Source of the DNA: an uncultured Acetatifactor sp. | GTDB taxonomy: Bacteria > Bacillota > Clostridia > Lachnospirales > Lachnospiraceae | Reading direction: 5' to 3' | DNA length: 42,768 bases | Assembly (NCBI GenBank): GCA_910587555.1 | Contig: CAJULV010000022.1 | Span: 1-42,768 of the forward strand | Shown here: in pieces, positions 31,935 through 40,516 of the stretch | How the letters are laid out: the number at the start of each line of letters is the position of its first letter | How positions within the stretch are numbered: the stretch's first letter is position 1 | Made by a program: the position numbers and the translations under genes | Notes under the pieces: generated by a model | What the model saw: the letters and a program-made list of their open reading frames with translations, nothing else | Told to the model about the DNA's origin: nothing | Databases searched by the model: none

Positions 31935-32881
31935 TTGCGAAACTCCTCTGTGGGGACAGGGAGGGATGCAATGATGTTTTCCACCCGTTTTACGGTGCCT
32001 TCCATACCTCCGGACCCGTATCCCAATACGATTCTGTGGGCCAGGACAGGCACTGCCAGCGCCTTGATATCGTCCGGCGTACAGTAATCCCGTCCCTCCA
32101 GCCATGCGTACGCCTTTGCACAGCGGAGCAGGGCCAGATTGCCTCTGGGGCTGACGCCCAGCAGGATTTCGCCTCCTTTTCTGGTAGCCTCCACAATATC
32201 CACCATGTATTCCCTCACACAAGGATGTACAAACACTTCGGCGGCTTCCGCCCTCGCCTTTGCCAGCTCCGCCAGGGATATTACGCTTTTCAGTTCCGCC
32301 AGAGGCTCCTTTTCCATATATTTCTCCAGTATGGCCAGCTCTTCCGCCCTGTCAGGCAGCCCCATGGAAAGCCGCATCATGAAACGGTCCATCTGTGCTT
32401 CCGGCAGCGGGAAGGTTCCCGTGGTTTCCACCGGATTCTGGGTGGCTATGACGAAGAAGGGCGTGCCGGGGACATAGCTTTCACCATCGATTGTCACCTG
32501 CCGTTCTTCCATACATTCCAGGAGTCCCGCCTGGGTTCTGGGCGTCGCGCGGTTGATTTCGTCTGCCAGCAGTATGTTGGTGAAAACGGGTCCCCTGCGC
32601 AGTACAAATTCGTTTTTCTGCCGATCAAAGATATTCAGCCCGGTGATATCGCTGGGCAGTAAATCCGGGGTAAACTGGATTCTGGAGAAATCTGCACTGA
32701 TGCTTTTTGCAAGCGTCTTAGCCAGCTTTGTCTTGCCCGTTCCGGGTACATCCTCCAACAGCACATGGCCGTCAGCCAGCAGTGCAGTCAGCAGCAGTCT
32801 GACAGTCTGCTCTTTTCCCACAATGACCTCTGCAATGTTGGAACGAATCTTCTCGCCAAACATCTTTCCGTTGTTTTCCAT
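31931..32881 (-). CDS. MoxR family AAA+ ATPase
   Basis: The 316-residue protein has Walker A VPGTGKTKLAK (about residues 40-50), Walker B LLADEINRATPRTQAGLLE, sensor I ATQNPVE and the C-terminal lid with SPRGNLALLRCAKAYAWLEGRDYCTPDDI, all classic MoxR features. MoxR ATPases are thought to act as chaperones for maturation of protein complexes, with their DUF58 and VWA partners. First gene of the operon moxR-DUF58-DUF4129. Confidence 0.95.
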   Translation of the reverse strand: MENNGKMFGEKIRSNIAEVIVGKEQTVRLLLTALLADGHVLLEDVPGTGKTKLAKTLAKSISADFSRIQFTPDLLPSDITGLNIFDRQKNEFVLRRGPVFTNILLADEINRATPRTQAGLLECMEERQVTIDGESYVPGTPFFVIATQNPVETTGTFPLPEAQMDRFMMRLSMGLPDRAEELAILEKYMEKEPLAELKSVISLAELAKARAEAAEVFVHPCVREYMVDIVEATRKGGEILLGVSPRGNLALLRCAKAYAWLEGRDYCTPDDIKALAVPVLAHRIVLGYGSGGMEGTVKRVENIIASLPVPTEEFRK

Positions 32882-33027
32882 TTTTCCGAATCCTCTTTTC
32901 CCCGGGCGGCAAGCCTGTATTGTATCCTTCTCATTGTCCGTACCGGAACTTCTTCCATTCTATCATAATTCAGCGCCAAATGCCATATTTTTAAATAAGC
33001 TTCCCAGATACTTTGAGGTGATTTTTT

Positions 33028-33396
33028 GTGAGTGACGTGACGATGGAGCAAAAACTCCAATTGGTGCAGCAGGTGCGTTCAAGATATCATGAAAATCAGT
33101 ATGATTTGTCCAACAGGGAAAGAATCTTATATGGAAGAAGCAGCGTCGGTTTTCAGGATGAAGATTCTCTCCGATATACAGGGCCGTATTATGATGATGC
33201 AGGACAGCCGGAACAGGAGCCTTATACTTTCTTTAAATGCAGAGTCTGGATTGCGCTCTTTCTGGTGGCGGCAGTGATTGTTATGGACAGAAACCATATG
33301 GAAATAGCCGGAATCACCGCGGAGAAAGTATTCGAGGTGATTTCGGCCGATTATGAAGAAGTGATTGAAACATGGGCTGAGGCACTGACAAAATAA
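33028..33396 (+). CDS. Hypothetical single-span membrane protein
   Basis: The 122-residue protein starts at GTG 33028, with GAGGTGA 7 bases upstream. It has a charged N-terminal half (EQKLQLVQQVRSRYHENQYD, then YGRSSV) and one hydrophobic span (about residues 73-88, VWIALFLVAAVIVMD). The C-terminal part is acidic (KVFEVISADYEEVIETW). It is divergent from moxR, with 146 bp between the two start codons. I do not recognise the family. Confidence 0.7.
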   Translation: MSDVTMEQKLQLVQQVRSRYHENQYDLSNRERILYGRSSVGFQDEDSLRYTGPYYDDAGQPEQEPYTFFKCRVWIALFLVAAVIVMDRNHMEIAGITAEKVFEVISADYEEVIETWAEALTK

Positions 33397-33401
33397 ATTT
33401 C

Positions 33402-33460
33402 CCCCGGCACAGGAATCAGGTATTTGCCATTCCTGAATTAACGCGATGTGTACCGGGAGA
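33402..33460. terminator. Nested inverted repeats between convergent genes
   Basis: CAGGAAT (33411-33417) pairs with ATTCCTG (33430-33436), and CCCGG (about 33403-33407) pairs with CCGGG (about 33452-33456). There is no clear T-run, so termination is only likely from position between convergent genes. Confidence 0.35.
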
Positions 33461-33477
33461 AGCCGGGCATGCTGCCG

Positions 33478-36400
33478 CTATAGATTTCCGCACAGGTACG
33501 CATATGCGTTCAGTATTGTGTCCTTTCTTTTTCCGGCGATAAAATAATAATCCAGCTGCTTTTCACTGTCGGCATGGATATAGGAACCGTAGGCAGGAAT
33601 GTCACAGCAAAATACGGGAGATGCTGCCGCAGGAAGAATTCCGTAACCCTTATCAGACAGGAGCAGCGGCAGGGTGTTGCCGTCCTCGCCGGAGATATAC
33701 CGGGCGGTTCCCCGCAGCGGAATGGCCTTGCCCTCCGGACCCAGTGCATACAGATGTTCTTCTTTGTAGAAGTCAAGGAAGAGCCAGGTCCGGAAACTTT
33801 CCCCGGCCAGATTTTCCAGCTGGCGGCATTCTTTCCTGCGTTCTGACAGAAGCGGTTTTTTTGCGCCTGAATTCGTATCCCTGGACAGAAAACTGACTGC
33901 GCCCGAAGCTTTGTCAATCCGCAGTACCAGCTCATCCGTTGTCAGTTCCGCAGCGCTGGCGGAATCTTTGTACAGCCAGAATTTTTCGGTTCTGTCCACC
34001 GCGATCAGAGGGTGCGGCGCATAATCCGGCCGGGCATTTTTGGTGAAGGTTACCCTTATGACAGCGCTTCCCACAGGGCTTAGCTTAAGTGTGCCGTAAC
34101 GGCTCTGCAGGCACAGCCCGTCAGGAAGCTTTGTAATCCAGCGGATGGAAAGGTCTATTTTGGAATGTCCCATGGGACGAAGCCTTTCCGTGGGCGGGAT
34201 ATCCCCGAAAGCGGGAAACTTTGTTTTCTTTTTCGGCTGTTCTGTATTTGTTCGGACAGCGGCAGGCGTCGGTTTTGCACTGTATAAATTTGTCAGAGGT
34301 GATGTCTTCTGCCCCTTCTGCGAAGCGGAAGCCGCCGGCAGGGCTGCACGGGGCTTATGGCCGCTGAAGGGAATTTGGGGGGCAGGCTGCCTGCTGGCTG
34401 AAGCATCGTTTCCGTGGGGAGCAGTCCTCTGACCACCCAGGTCACCAGGCTGACTGACAGGAAGTTTCGATTGACCCATAGAGTCAGAATTTGGACGAGG
34501 CACGCTTCGCCTTTGACCAGATTGGTTATTGTCCTGGCTCCTGCGAGTTGAGGATTGACTGGAATGGTTTATGGGTTCCGCCGATGACTGACCGGAACGT
34601 TTGGCACTGTCTGCTGCCTTCCTGCCTGTTTCGCTGTTTTTTATTATCCCGTGGCGCCCGGCAGGGACCGGGTCGGCAATCAGCCCGGTAAGATTCCCGG
34701 TATGAAGGACGCAGAGTTCATGAAGCGCACGGGTGGCTGCCACATAGAGCAGTTTGGCATGTCCGTCATCTACAGGATATTCTTCCCTTGTGGGGTCCAG
34801 AATCAATACGGTATCAAATTCAAGCCCTTTGGTGTACTCTACTGGGAGTACCATGATGCCGTTTCCGAATACTGCCGTTTCCAGGTCACTTTCCATAACC
34901 TCTATATATTGCCCCAGCGCTTCTGCGGCGAGGTCTGCGCTGTGCTGGTTCCGGCATACCACGGCAATGGTATCAAAACCGCTTTCCTGCCATTCCCTGC
35001 AGATATGGGCTGCTTTGCTGATGAGGTTGCTGTCATGGGCTTCTACGCCGGAAGGCGTTTCTGTACACTGCTCCACTCTCACCGGGCTGCCATGGCGGAT
35101 AATGGGTTCCACAGGATAGCTTGAAAATTGTCCGTGATGCAGTATCTTCAAGGCAAAATCCGATATTTCCACGGTGTTGCGGTAGCTTTTTTTCAAGATG
35201 CCGAAGCTGTCCGCTTTATTCCGAAGCAGCAGTTTTCGCAGTTCCTCCCAGTCATTCAGCCCGTAACCGAAATGAATATTCTGGGATACATCTCCCATAA
35301 TGGTATACGTACAGGCTTCGATGCAGAAATGCAGCACGGAATATGCCATCATCCCGTAATCCTGTGCTTCATCGATGACAATGTGATGGGCTTCGCTGAT
35401 TACCTCGGTCTCCTTGATCCTTTTGTAAATATAGGCCAGTGCCGCCAGGTCATAGACGTCAAATTCCAATGACGGAATCTCCATGGCAATGTGATAGTTC
35501 TGCAGCTGCCGATTCAGGAAATCCCGGTAGCATTCATAGATGGAACCCTTCCATATCCTGCCGCCGTATCTGCCCCGATAAGCTTTCAAAATGGCTTTCC
35601 GCTCCGCCTCGGTGTACTTGATGCCTTTTCCCAGGAATTCTTCCTTGATTTTGATGTTCAGGCGTTCGTTGAGCATGTTGATCTTGCTCTGCATGGAAAC
35701 CTTGGGGTTCTGAAGGATATAGCGCTCCACCGCTTCTCCGTCCGCCAGAAGTACCAGGTCATAAGGATTGACTTTTTTGCCTACGGTGGTGTCATAAACG
35801 CCGTTTTTGCCGTCTCTGAGTCCCTCTACGAACTGTTTGGGATTCAGGTAGACAGACTCCCGCAATATACCGTTCCATTCCAGTTCGTCACAATACTTTT
35901 TCAGATCTTCAAACCATCTGAGAGTTCCCTTGATACTGCCCTGATTTCCGCTCTGGCTGCTTTTTTTGATGGTGAACTTCTTCTCGTCCCAATCCTCGTA
36001 CAGGAGCCGGACAAAAAGCTGTTCCATGGTCATCTGCCGTATCCCGTATACGTCCAGGTCCGGAAGCACCCCTGTGATGTAATTTAGCAGTATGCGGTTG
36101 CTTCCCACGATATAAAAATCATCGGGTTTGAAGCGCTCCTGATAATTATACAGGATAAAGGAAATCCGATGCATGGCTACCGTGGTCTTACCGGAGCCTG
36201 CCACACCCTGTACAATGATATTGTGATAGGGGGACTTGCGGATAATTTCATTCTGCTCTTTCTGGATAGTGGCAATGATTTCCCCCAGCACTGCCTGCTT
36301 GTTTTTGGCAAGGTATTTGGTCAGCAGCTCATCGTTTGCCACCACTTCGCTGTCGTAATAATCCAGCAGCTTTCCCTTTTCAATCTCATAAGTCCGCTTC

Positions 36401-36870
36401 AGCTTCAGGTCAATGGGAATCTGTCTATCACCGGGAGCGGTATAACTGCATTTTCCAAGACCGTTTTCATAATAGGCATTGGCCACCGGGGCCCGCCAGT
36501 CCACTACAGCCTGATGGGTGGTGTCTATGGATATGCCTCCCTTGCCGATATAGATGCTCTCCTCCTGTTCCAGCGCTTCGTCATAAAAGTCAATTCTGCC
36601 GAAATAGGGCTTCGCCTGTGCCTTCTCATTTCGCTCCAATGCCCGCTTCATCTGCTCGTAAAGCGTCATGCTGTTTTCCAGCAGGTTAATCAGTTCCGGA
36701 TTGTCATCGTGGAAATGGTCCAGCATATCATCAATTTCTTCCCGCATACTTCGCACCCGCTGGCCGTAGACTTCCAGATTGTTGTGGATAACGGCAAGGG
36801 TCTGCTCCAGAAATGCTTCTTCCTCCTGTCGGGAGGTACCGTGTACTTTGCCTTGTTCGTCCTGGCTCAT
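33478..36870 (-). CDS. HelD-like helicase fused to a GH31 N-terminal-like domain
   Basis: HelD is a UvrD-like superfamily 1 ATPase that frees stalled RNA polymerase from DNA. From ATG 36870 (AAAGGAGATTTCA upstream) the protein has 1130 residues. Residues 1-735 are HelD-like: an N-terminal coiled coil, Walker A GVAGSGKTT (222-230), VIDEAQD (498-504), and LLYVAATRALHEL at the end of the second RecA-like domain. Residues about 736-885 are a Ser/Gln/Pro-rich, probably disordered linker. Residues about 890-1130 resemble the beta-sandwich that precedes the catalytic barrel in GH31 glucosidases: VIRVTFTKN, LRIDKASGAVSFL, LYALGPEGKAIPLRG, LLLSDKGYGIL and LDYYFIAGKRKDTILNAYAYL. No catalytic barrel follows. 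The longer frame to 37014 runs into a hairpin repeat and is not used. Confidence 0.85.
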   Translation of the reverse strand: MSQDEQGKVHGTSRQEEEAFLEQTLAVIHNNLEVYGQRVRSMREEIDDMLDHFHDDNPELINLLENSMTLYEQMKRALERNEKAQAKPYFGRIDFYDEALEQEESIYIGKGGISIDTTHQAVVDWRAPVANAYYENGLGKCSYTAPGDRQIPIDLKLKRTYEIEKGKLLDYYDSEVVANDELLTKYLAKNKQAVLGEIIATIQKEQNEIIRKSPYHNIIVQGVAGSGKTTVAMHRISFILYNYQERFKPDDFYIVGSNRILLNYITGVLPDLDVYGIRQMTMEQLFVRLLYEDWDEKKFTIKKSSQSGNQGSIKGTLRWFEDLKKYCDELEWNGILRESVYLNPKQFVEGLRDGKNGVYDTTVGKKVNPYDLVLLADGEAVERYILQNPKVSMQSKINMLNERLNIKIKEEFLGKGIKYTEAERKAILKAYRGRYGGRIWKGSIYECYRDFLNRQLQNYHIAMEIPSLEFDVYDLAALAYIYKRIKETEVISEAHHIVIDEAQDYGMMAYSVLHFCIEACTYTIMGDVSQNIHFGYGLNDWEELRKLLLRNKADSFGILKKSYRNTVEISDFALKILHHGQFSSYPVEPIIRHGSPVRVEQCTETPSGVEAHDSNLISKAAHICREWQESGFDTIAVVCRNQHSADLAAEALGQYIEVMESDLETAVFGNGIMVLPVEYTKGLEFDTVLILDPTREEYPVDDGHAKLLYVAATRALHELCVLHTGNLTGLIADPVPAGRHGIIKNSETGRKAADSAKRSGQSSAEPINHSSQSSTRRSQDNNQSGQRRSVPRPNSDSMGQSKLPVSQPGDLGGQRTAPHGNDASASRQPAPQIPFSGHKPRAALPAASASQKGQKTSPLTNLYSAKPTPAAVRTNTEQPKKKTKFPAFGDIPPTERLRPMGHSKIDLSIRWITKLPDGLCLQSRYGTLKLSPVGSAVIRVTFTKNARPDYAPHPLIAVDRTEKFWLYKDSASAAELTTDELVLRIDKASGAVSFLSRDTNSGAKKPLLSERRKECRQLENLAGESFRTWLFLDFYKEEHLYALGPEGKAIPLRGTARYISGEDGNTLPLLLSDKGYGILPAAASPVFCCDIPAYGSYIHADSEKQLDYYFIAGKRKDTILNAYAYLCGNL

Positions 36871-36982
36871 TGAAATCTCCTTTCTTTCATACGATTTCCT
36901 GAATCCTGCCTGCGGAAAACGCCCAGCCCAAATGGAGGTGCAAGGGCAGCTGTGCGAAACCGGGCGCTTCAGGAATGATTTG

Positions 36983-37013
36983 CAACAGTCCAGCGCCCTG
37001 TCTGAACTGTTCA
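36983..37013. repeat. Hairpin repeat, copy 2
   Basis: On the minus strand AACAGTTCA, then GACAGGGCGC, then TGGACTGTT repeats the element at 29500-29531 with only transition differences. The stem is kept by a G-T wobble. It lies in the leader of the HelD-like gene, about 115-145 bp upstream of its start. Confidence 0.8.
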
Positions 37014-37101
37014 TGATGTAATAAAAGTATACAGGAAAATGAAAAAAACACTAGACTTTTCTTTTATTTTTTGGTAAAGTGATATGTAGAGTCGTGCCTG
37101 A

Positions 37102-37130
37102 AAAAAGCTGCCATTTACCGGCAGCTTTTT
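37102..37130. terminator. Bidirectional rho-independent terminator
   Basis: AAAAAGCTGCC (37102-37112) and GGCAGCTTTTT (37120-37130) form a perfect stem with a 7-base loop and runs of A or T outside. It ends the pyrC transcript on the minus strand and separates it from the HelD-like gene. Confidence 0.88.
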
Positions 37131-37153
37131 AACGTTATTTCGATATTTATTTC

Positions 37154-38428
37154 TTATTCCGCATCTGAATACACAATTTTACCGGATGAAATGGTATACC
37201 TTACCTTTCCTGTGAGATTCCAGCCGGTGAATGGGGTGTTGGAGGCTTTGGAAGCATATTTACCCGGAACCGTTTCTGCGGCAGTATCAATCAGCACCAA
37301 GTCAGCCGGGCCGTTTTCAGCCAGGTATCCCGCATCCAAATGATACAGGTGGGCCGGATTTGTACTCATCAGGCGCAGCAATTGGCACATGGTGAGACAA
37401 CCTGTCCGCACCAGGTTCGTGACAGCCAGGGAAAGCGCCGTCTCCAGGCCGATAATCCCGCTTGGAGCTTGTGTAAGAGTCCTGGCTTTCTCTTCTGCCG
37501 TATGAGGCGCGTGATCGGTTGCTATGATATCGATGGTGCCGTCTGCCAACCCCTGAATAATCGCCTGTCTGTCCGCCTCTTCGCGCAGGGGCGGGTTCAT
37601 TTTTGCCAGGGTTCCGTATCTGAGGACGGCATCCTCTGTGAGGGTAAAATGATGGGGCGTTGCCTCAGCATGGATGTTTCCGCCCTGTTTTCGTGCCCGG
37701 CGGACCAGCTCTACAGCTTCCCGTGTGCTGATATGCTGTATATTAATATGCGCCCCTGTCTCCAGGGCCAGTTGCAGGTCACGCTCTACCAGGCTGATCT
37801 CTGCCTCTCTTGGAGAGCCGCCGATACCGAAATGTGTACTTGCCTTTCCGCGGTTGATGCCGTTTTCCGCAATCATGCCGGGATTTTCTTCATGAAAGCT
37901 GATAGGCATGCCAAGTTCGGCTGTGCGTATCATAGCGTCCCGCACCAGTTCCCTGTCCATCAGCGGCACGCCGTCATCCGTAAATCCCACAGCCCCATGT
38001 CCCGCCAGGTCCTCCATGGGGGTCAGCTCTTTCCCACGCATCCCAAGCGTTACATTTGCGCAGGACAGTACATGGATTCCGGTGCTTCTCCCTCTGTCCA
38101 GCACATATTGAAGCGTATCGATATTATCAATGGGAGGCCTGGTATTGCCCATCATTACGACTGTGGTAAAGCCTCCTTTTGCCGCTGCCCCTGCACCGCT
38201 GGGGATGTCTTCCTTATCCGGAAATCCGGGATCCCGGAAATGGACATGGACATCCACAAGGCCGGGAGCCGCCAGAAGGCCTTCCGCGTCGATGACCCGG
38301 CAGTTTTTGTCAGGTATTGTCAGATGTTTTCCGATTTTTTTGATTTTATCCGCTTCAATGAGCAGATCATATTTGCCTTCCAGGCCGGATTTGGGATCAA
38401 TCATATAACCATTGCGTATCAGCAGCAT
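37154..38428 (-). CDS. pyrC: Dihydroorotase
   Basis: PyrC closes carbamoyl aspartate to dihydroorotate in pyrimidine synthesis. From ATG 38428 (AACAGGAGATAG upstream) it has 424 residues. Metal and substrate motifs of class I enzymes are present: DVHVHFRDPG, the Asp in GFTDDGVPLMD, FHEENP, NIQHIST, and the Asp in IIATDHAPHT. The frame extends 19 codons upstream but without a ribosome site. It lies 64 bp after hisIE on the same strand, so it may be the last gene of the his transcript; no other pyr gene is in the window. Confidence 0.94.
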   Translation of the reverse strand: MLLIRNGYMIDPKSGLEGKYDLLIEADKIKKIGKHLTIPDKNCRVIDAEGLLAAPGLVDVHVHFRDPGFPDKEDIPSGAGAAAKGGFTTVVMMGNTRPPIDNIDTLQYVLDRGRSTGIHVLSCANVTLGMRGKELTPMEDLAGHGAVGFTDDGVPLMDRELVRDAMIRTAELGMPISFHEENPGMIAENGINRGKASTHFGIGGSPREAEISLVERDLQLALETGAHINIQHISTREAVELVRRARKQGGNIHAEATPHHFTLTEDAVLRYGTLAKMNPPLREEADRQAIIQGLADGTIDIIATDHAPHTAEEKARTLTQAPSGIIGLETALSLAVTNLVRTGCLTMCQLLRLMSTNPAHLYHLDAGYLAENGPADLVLIDTAAETVPGKYASKASNTPFTGWNLTGKVRYTISSGKIVYSDAE

Positions 38429-38492
38429 GTCTATCTCCTGTTTTGAACATTCTTTGTAATCATTTAGCTGAAAGTGGATTTTCAAACACGCT

Positions 38493-39779
38493 CTAGCGGT
38501 TTGCCAGTTCTGCCGCTATCTCCTCCCAGCTGATATCCTTCTGCGCCATGAGAACCATCATATGATACAGGAAATCGCTTATTTCGTATTTGACCTCATT
38601 GGAATTGGGATTTTTGGCGGCGATCACAATCTCAGTGGCTTCCTCACCCAATTTTTTCAGGATTTTGTCAATGCCCTTTTGGAAAAGATAGTTGGTATAG
38701 GAACCCTCTTTGGGATGCACTTTTCTATCCTTAATGACATCCAGCACATCTTCCAGAACCCGGAGGGGATTGGACTCTTCCTCCCAGTCCTTTTTGGTGA
38801 TTTCATTGAAGAAACAGCTTCTGGCGCCGGTATGGCAGGCGGCGCCCGTCTGAGAAACCCTTGCCAGAATCGTATCCATATCACAGTCCGCGGTAAGGCT
38901 TTTCACATACTGATAATGGCCGCTTGTCTCCCCCTTCAGCCACAGCCGCCCGCGGCTTCTGCTGAAATAAGTCATTCTTCCGGTGTGAATCGTCTGTTCA
39001 TAAGCTTCCTCGTTCATGTACGCCATCATCAGGACTTCCCGGGTACGGTAATCCTGCACGATCACCGGCACCATACCGTCTCCGTTTTTCTTAAAGTCAT
39101 CCCACTGATAAGCGGCTTCAAAGGTTTCCACAAGCATACCGTTCTCCTTGCACAGATTTTTCAGCGTCAGAATATCGCGGTAATTGTCGTTGATGGTATT
39201 GCCAGTGATGCCGCAGACATTGTTATATGCAAAGATTTCCATCAGCTTGTTCAGGGCAATCTGGTTAATCCTGACATAGAAAGGAAGCGCCGTGAGCTTT
39301 TCCGTCTCCCGGATTTGATGGGGATTCATCAGAAGAAGGGCGGAAACATACTGCTCCAGCAATTCCCTGTTGGCGGCTACCACACCTGCGTCCTCGTAGG
39401 AGGCCAGGATTTTATTCCTGCCGAATTTCCTGGATACCTCCTCCGTGACAGCGATATTGCTCTCTTTTGTATAATCCAGAACCACGCGCCTGCAGCCCGC
39501 ATAGAGAAGCTTCTTCACGTCCTCCATTCTTTCTATATGGCCGGCTCCAATCACTTCCATCTCCGCAGCGGCACAGATGTCTTTAATCATGTCCAGGGCT
39601 TCTTCATGAGCCGCGTCTCCCCGGGACATATCGAATACGATAAGCCCGTCTGCACTGTTTTCATTGTACAGGCTGACCAGGCGCAGCGGATCTGTTTCTA
39701 CTACAGAGAAGTCGTCAAGACGGCGTACTGCGTGTCCGTTGTATAAGTAAATGCAGGGTACGAATTTTTTTACAATCAT
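38493..39779 (-). CDS. hisIE: HisI-HisE fusion with a degenerate HisA/HisF-like N-terminal domain
   Basis: HisI opens phosphoribosyl-AMP and HisE removes diphosphate from phosphoribosyl-ATP in histidine synthesis. In this 428-residue protein HisI spans about residues 225-325 (metal motif ADCDMDTILARVSQTGAACH and SCFF) and HisE about 340-425 (KILKKLGEEATEIVIAAKN, YEISDFLYHMMVL). The first about 215 residues look like a HisA/HisF barrel: GLIVFDMSRG, VIGAGHIERMEDVKKLL, RKFGRNKILAS. The first catalytic Asp (HisF CLDV) is a Tyr here (CIYL, Tyr11), and the second site (near ASYEDAG) is altered, so it is probably inactive. GAGG precedes ATG 39779. Confidence 0.92.
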   Translation of the reverse strand: MIVKKFVPCIYLYNGHAVRRLDDFSVVETDPLRLVSLYNENSADGLIVFDMSRGDAAHEEALDMIKDICAAAEMEVIGAGHIERMEDVKKLLYAGCRRVVLDYTKESNIAVTEEVSRKFGRNKILASYEDAGVVAANRELLEQYVSALLLMNPHQIRETEKLTALPFYVRINQIALNKLMEIFAYNNVCGITGNTINDNYRDILTLKNLCKENGMLVETFEAAYQWDDFKKNGDGMVPVIVQDYRTREVLMMAYMNEEAYEQTIHTGRMTYFSRSRGRLWLKGETSGHYQYVKSLTADCDMDTILARVSQTGAACHTGARSCFFNEITKKDWEEESNPLRVLEDVLDVIKDRKVHPKEGSYTNYLFQKGIDKILKKLGEEATEIVIAAKNPNSNEVKYEISDFLYHMMVLMAQKDISWEEIAAELANR

Positions 39780-39828
39780 TGGGGTACCTCATTTGTTTTA
39801 TCTTTCATTTCAGCTGTTATCTTCCGTT

Positions 39829-40413
39829 TTACAGGCTTCCCTTGGTGCTGAGTACATCTGTGAGCCGCGGTTCCCGACAGACTGCCATATCCAGGGCCTT
39901 GGCAAAGGCTTTAAACATGGCTTCCGCCATATGGTGGGCATTCCGGCCGTCCAGCATTTTCAGATGCATGTTCATACCGGCACTGTAGGAAACCGCGTAA
40001 AAAAATTCTCTCACCAGTTCCGTATCCAGGCCGCCCACCCGCTCCGTGGGGAAATTACATGCATAATTCAGATAAGGCCTGCCGCACAAATCCACGGCAC
40101 ATAAGGCCAGGGCATCATCCATGGGAAGGATAAAAGAACCATATCTGTGAATTCCCTTCTTATCTCCCCAGGCTTTTGCCATGGCCTGGCCCAGCACAAT
40201 ACCGGTATCCTCCACCGTGTGATGGCCGTCTACCTCTAAGTCGCCTTTTACACGGCATTTCAGGTCGAAAAAACCATGCCTGGAAAAACCTTCCAACATA
40301 TGGTCAAAAAAACCGATTCCTGTGGAAATCTCTGAATTACCGCTTCCGTCCAGATTCAATGTGACGGAAATATCCGTTTCGTTTGTCTTTCGCGCTACAG
40401 TCGCTGTTCTCAT
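39829..40413 (-). CDS. hisB: Imidazoleglycerol-phosphate dehydratase
   Basis: HisB dehydrates imidazoleglycerol phosphate. From ATG 40413 (GAGGA upstream) the 194-residue protein has the two manganese-binding motifs DGHHTVEDTG and NAHHMAEAMFKAFAKAL, plus GIGFFDHMLEGFSRHG. It is monofunctional, without the E. coli phosphatase domain. The frame continues 45 codons upstream through the 103-bp gap after hisD, but that part is not HisB-like. Confidence 0.95.
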   Translation of the reverse strand: MRTATVARKTNETDISVTLNLDGSGNSEISTGIGFFDHMLEGFSRHGFFDLKCRVKGDLEVDGHHTVEDTGIVLGQAMAKAWGDKKGIHRYGSFILPMDDALALCAVDLCGRPYLNYACNFPTERVGGLDTELVREFFYAVSYSAGMNMHLKMLDGRNAHHMAEAMFKAFAKALDMAVCREPRLTDVLSTKGSL

Positions 40414-40516
40414 CTCTATCCTCGTTTCACTTCTGCAGACATTCCTTCTGTTTCCGCCGCTGTTTTTGCCCATACCGTCTATGGCACGATGATTGGGGTC
40501 CGATTCCTCCTGCAGC

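Noticed and set aside
31935..32222. 96-codon N-terminal extension of the DUF58 protein
   Set aside because: It is an out-of-frame reading of the moxR 3' end; the real start overlaps the moxR stop and has its own ribosome site.
36871..37014. 48-codon N-terminal extension of the HelD-like gene
   Set aside because: The extension begins inside a hairpin repeat and has no HelD-like sequence, whereas AAAGGAGATTTCA stands directly before ATG 36870.
38562..39746. 394-codon open frame antisense to hisIE
   Set aside because: A shadow of the hisIE codon pattern: no ribosome site, no family motifs, and full overlap with a well-supported gene. The same holds for the 368-codon frame opposite pyrC (37340-38446).
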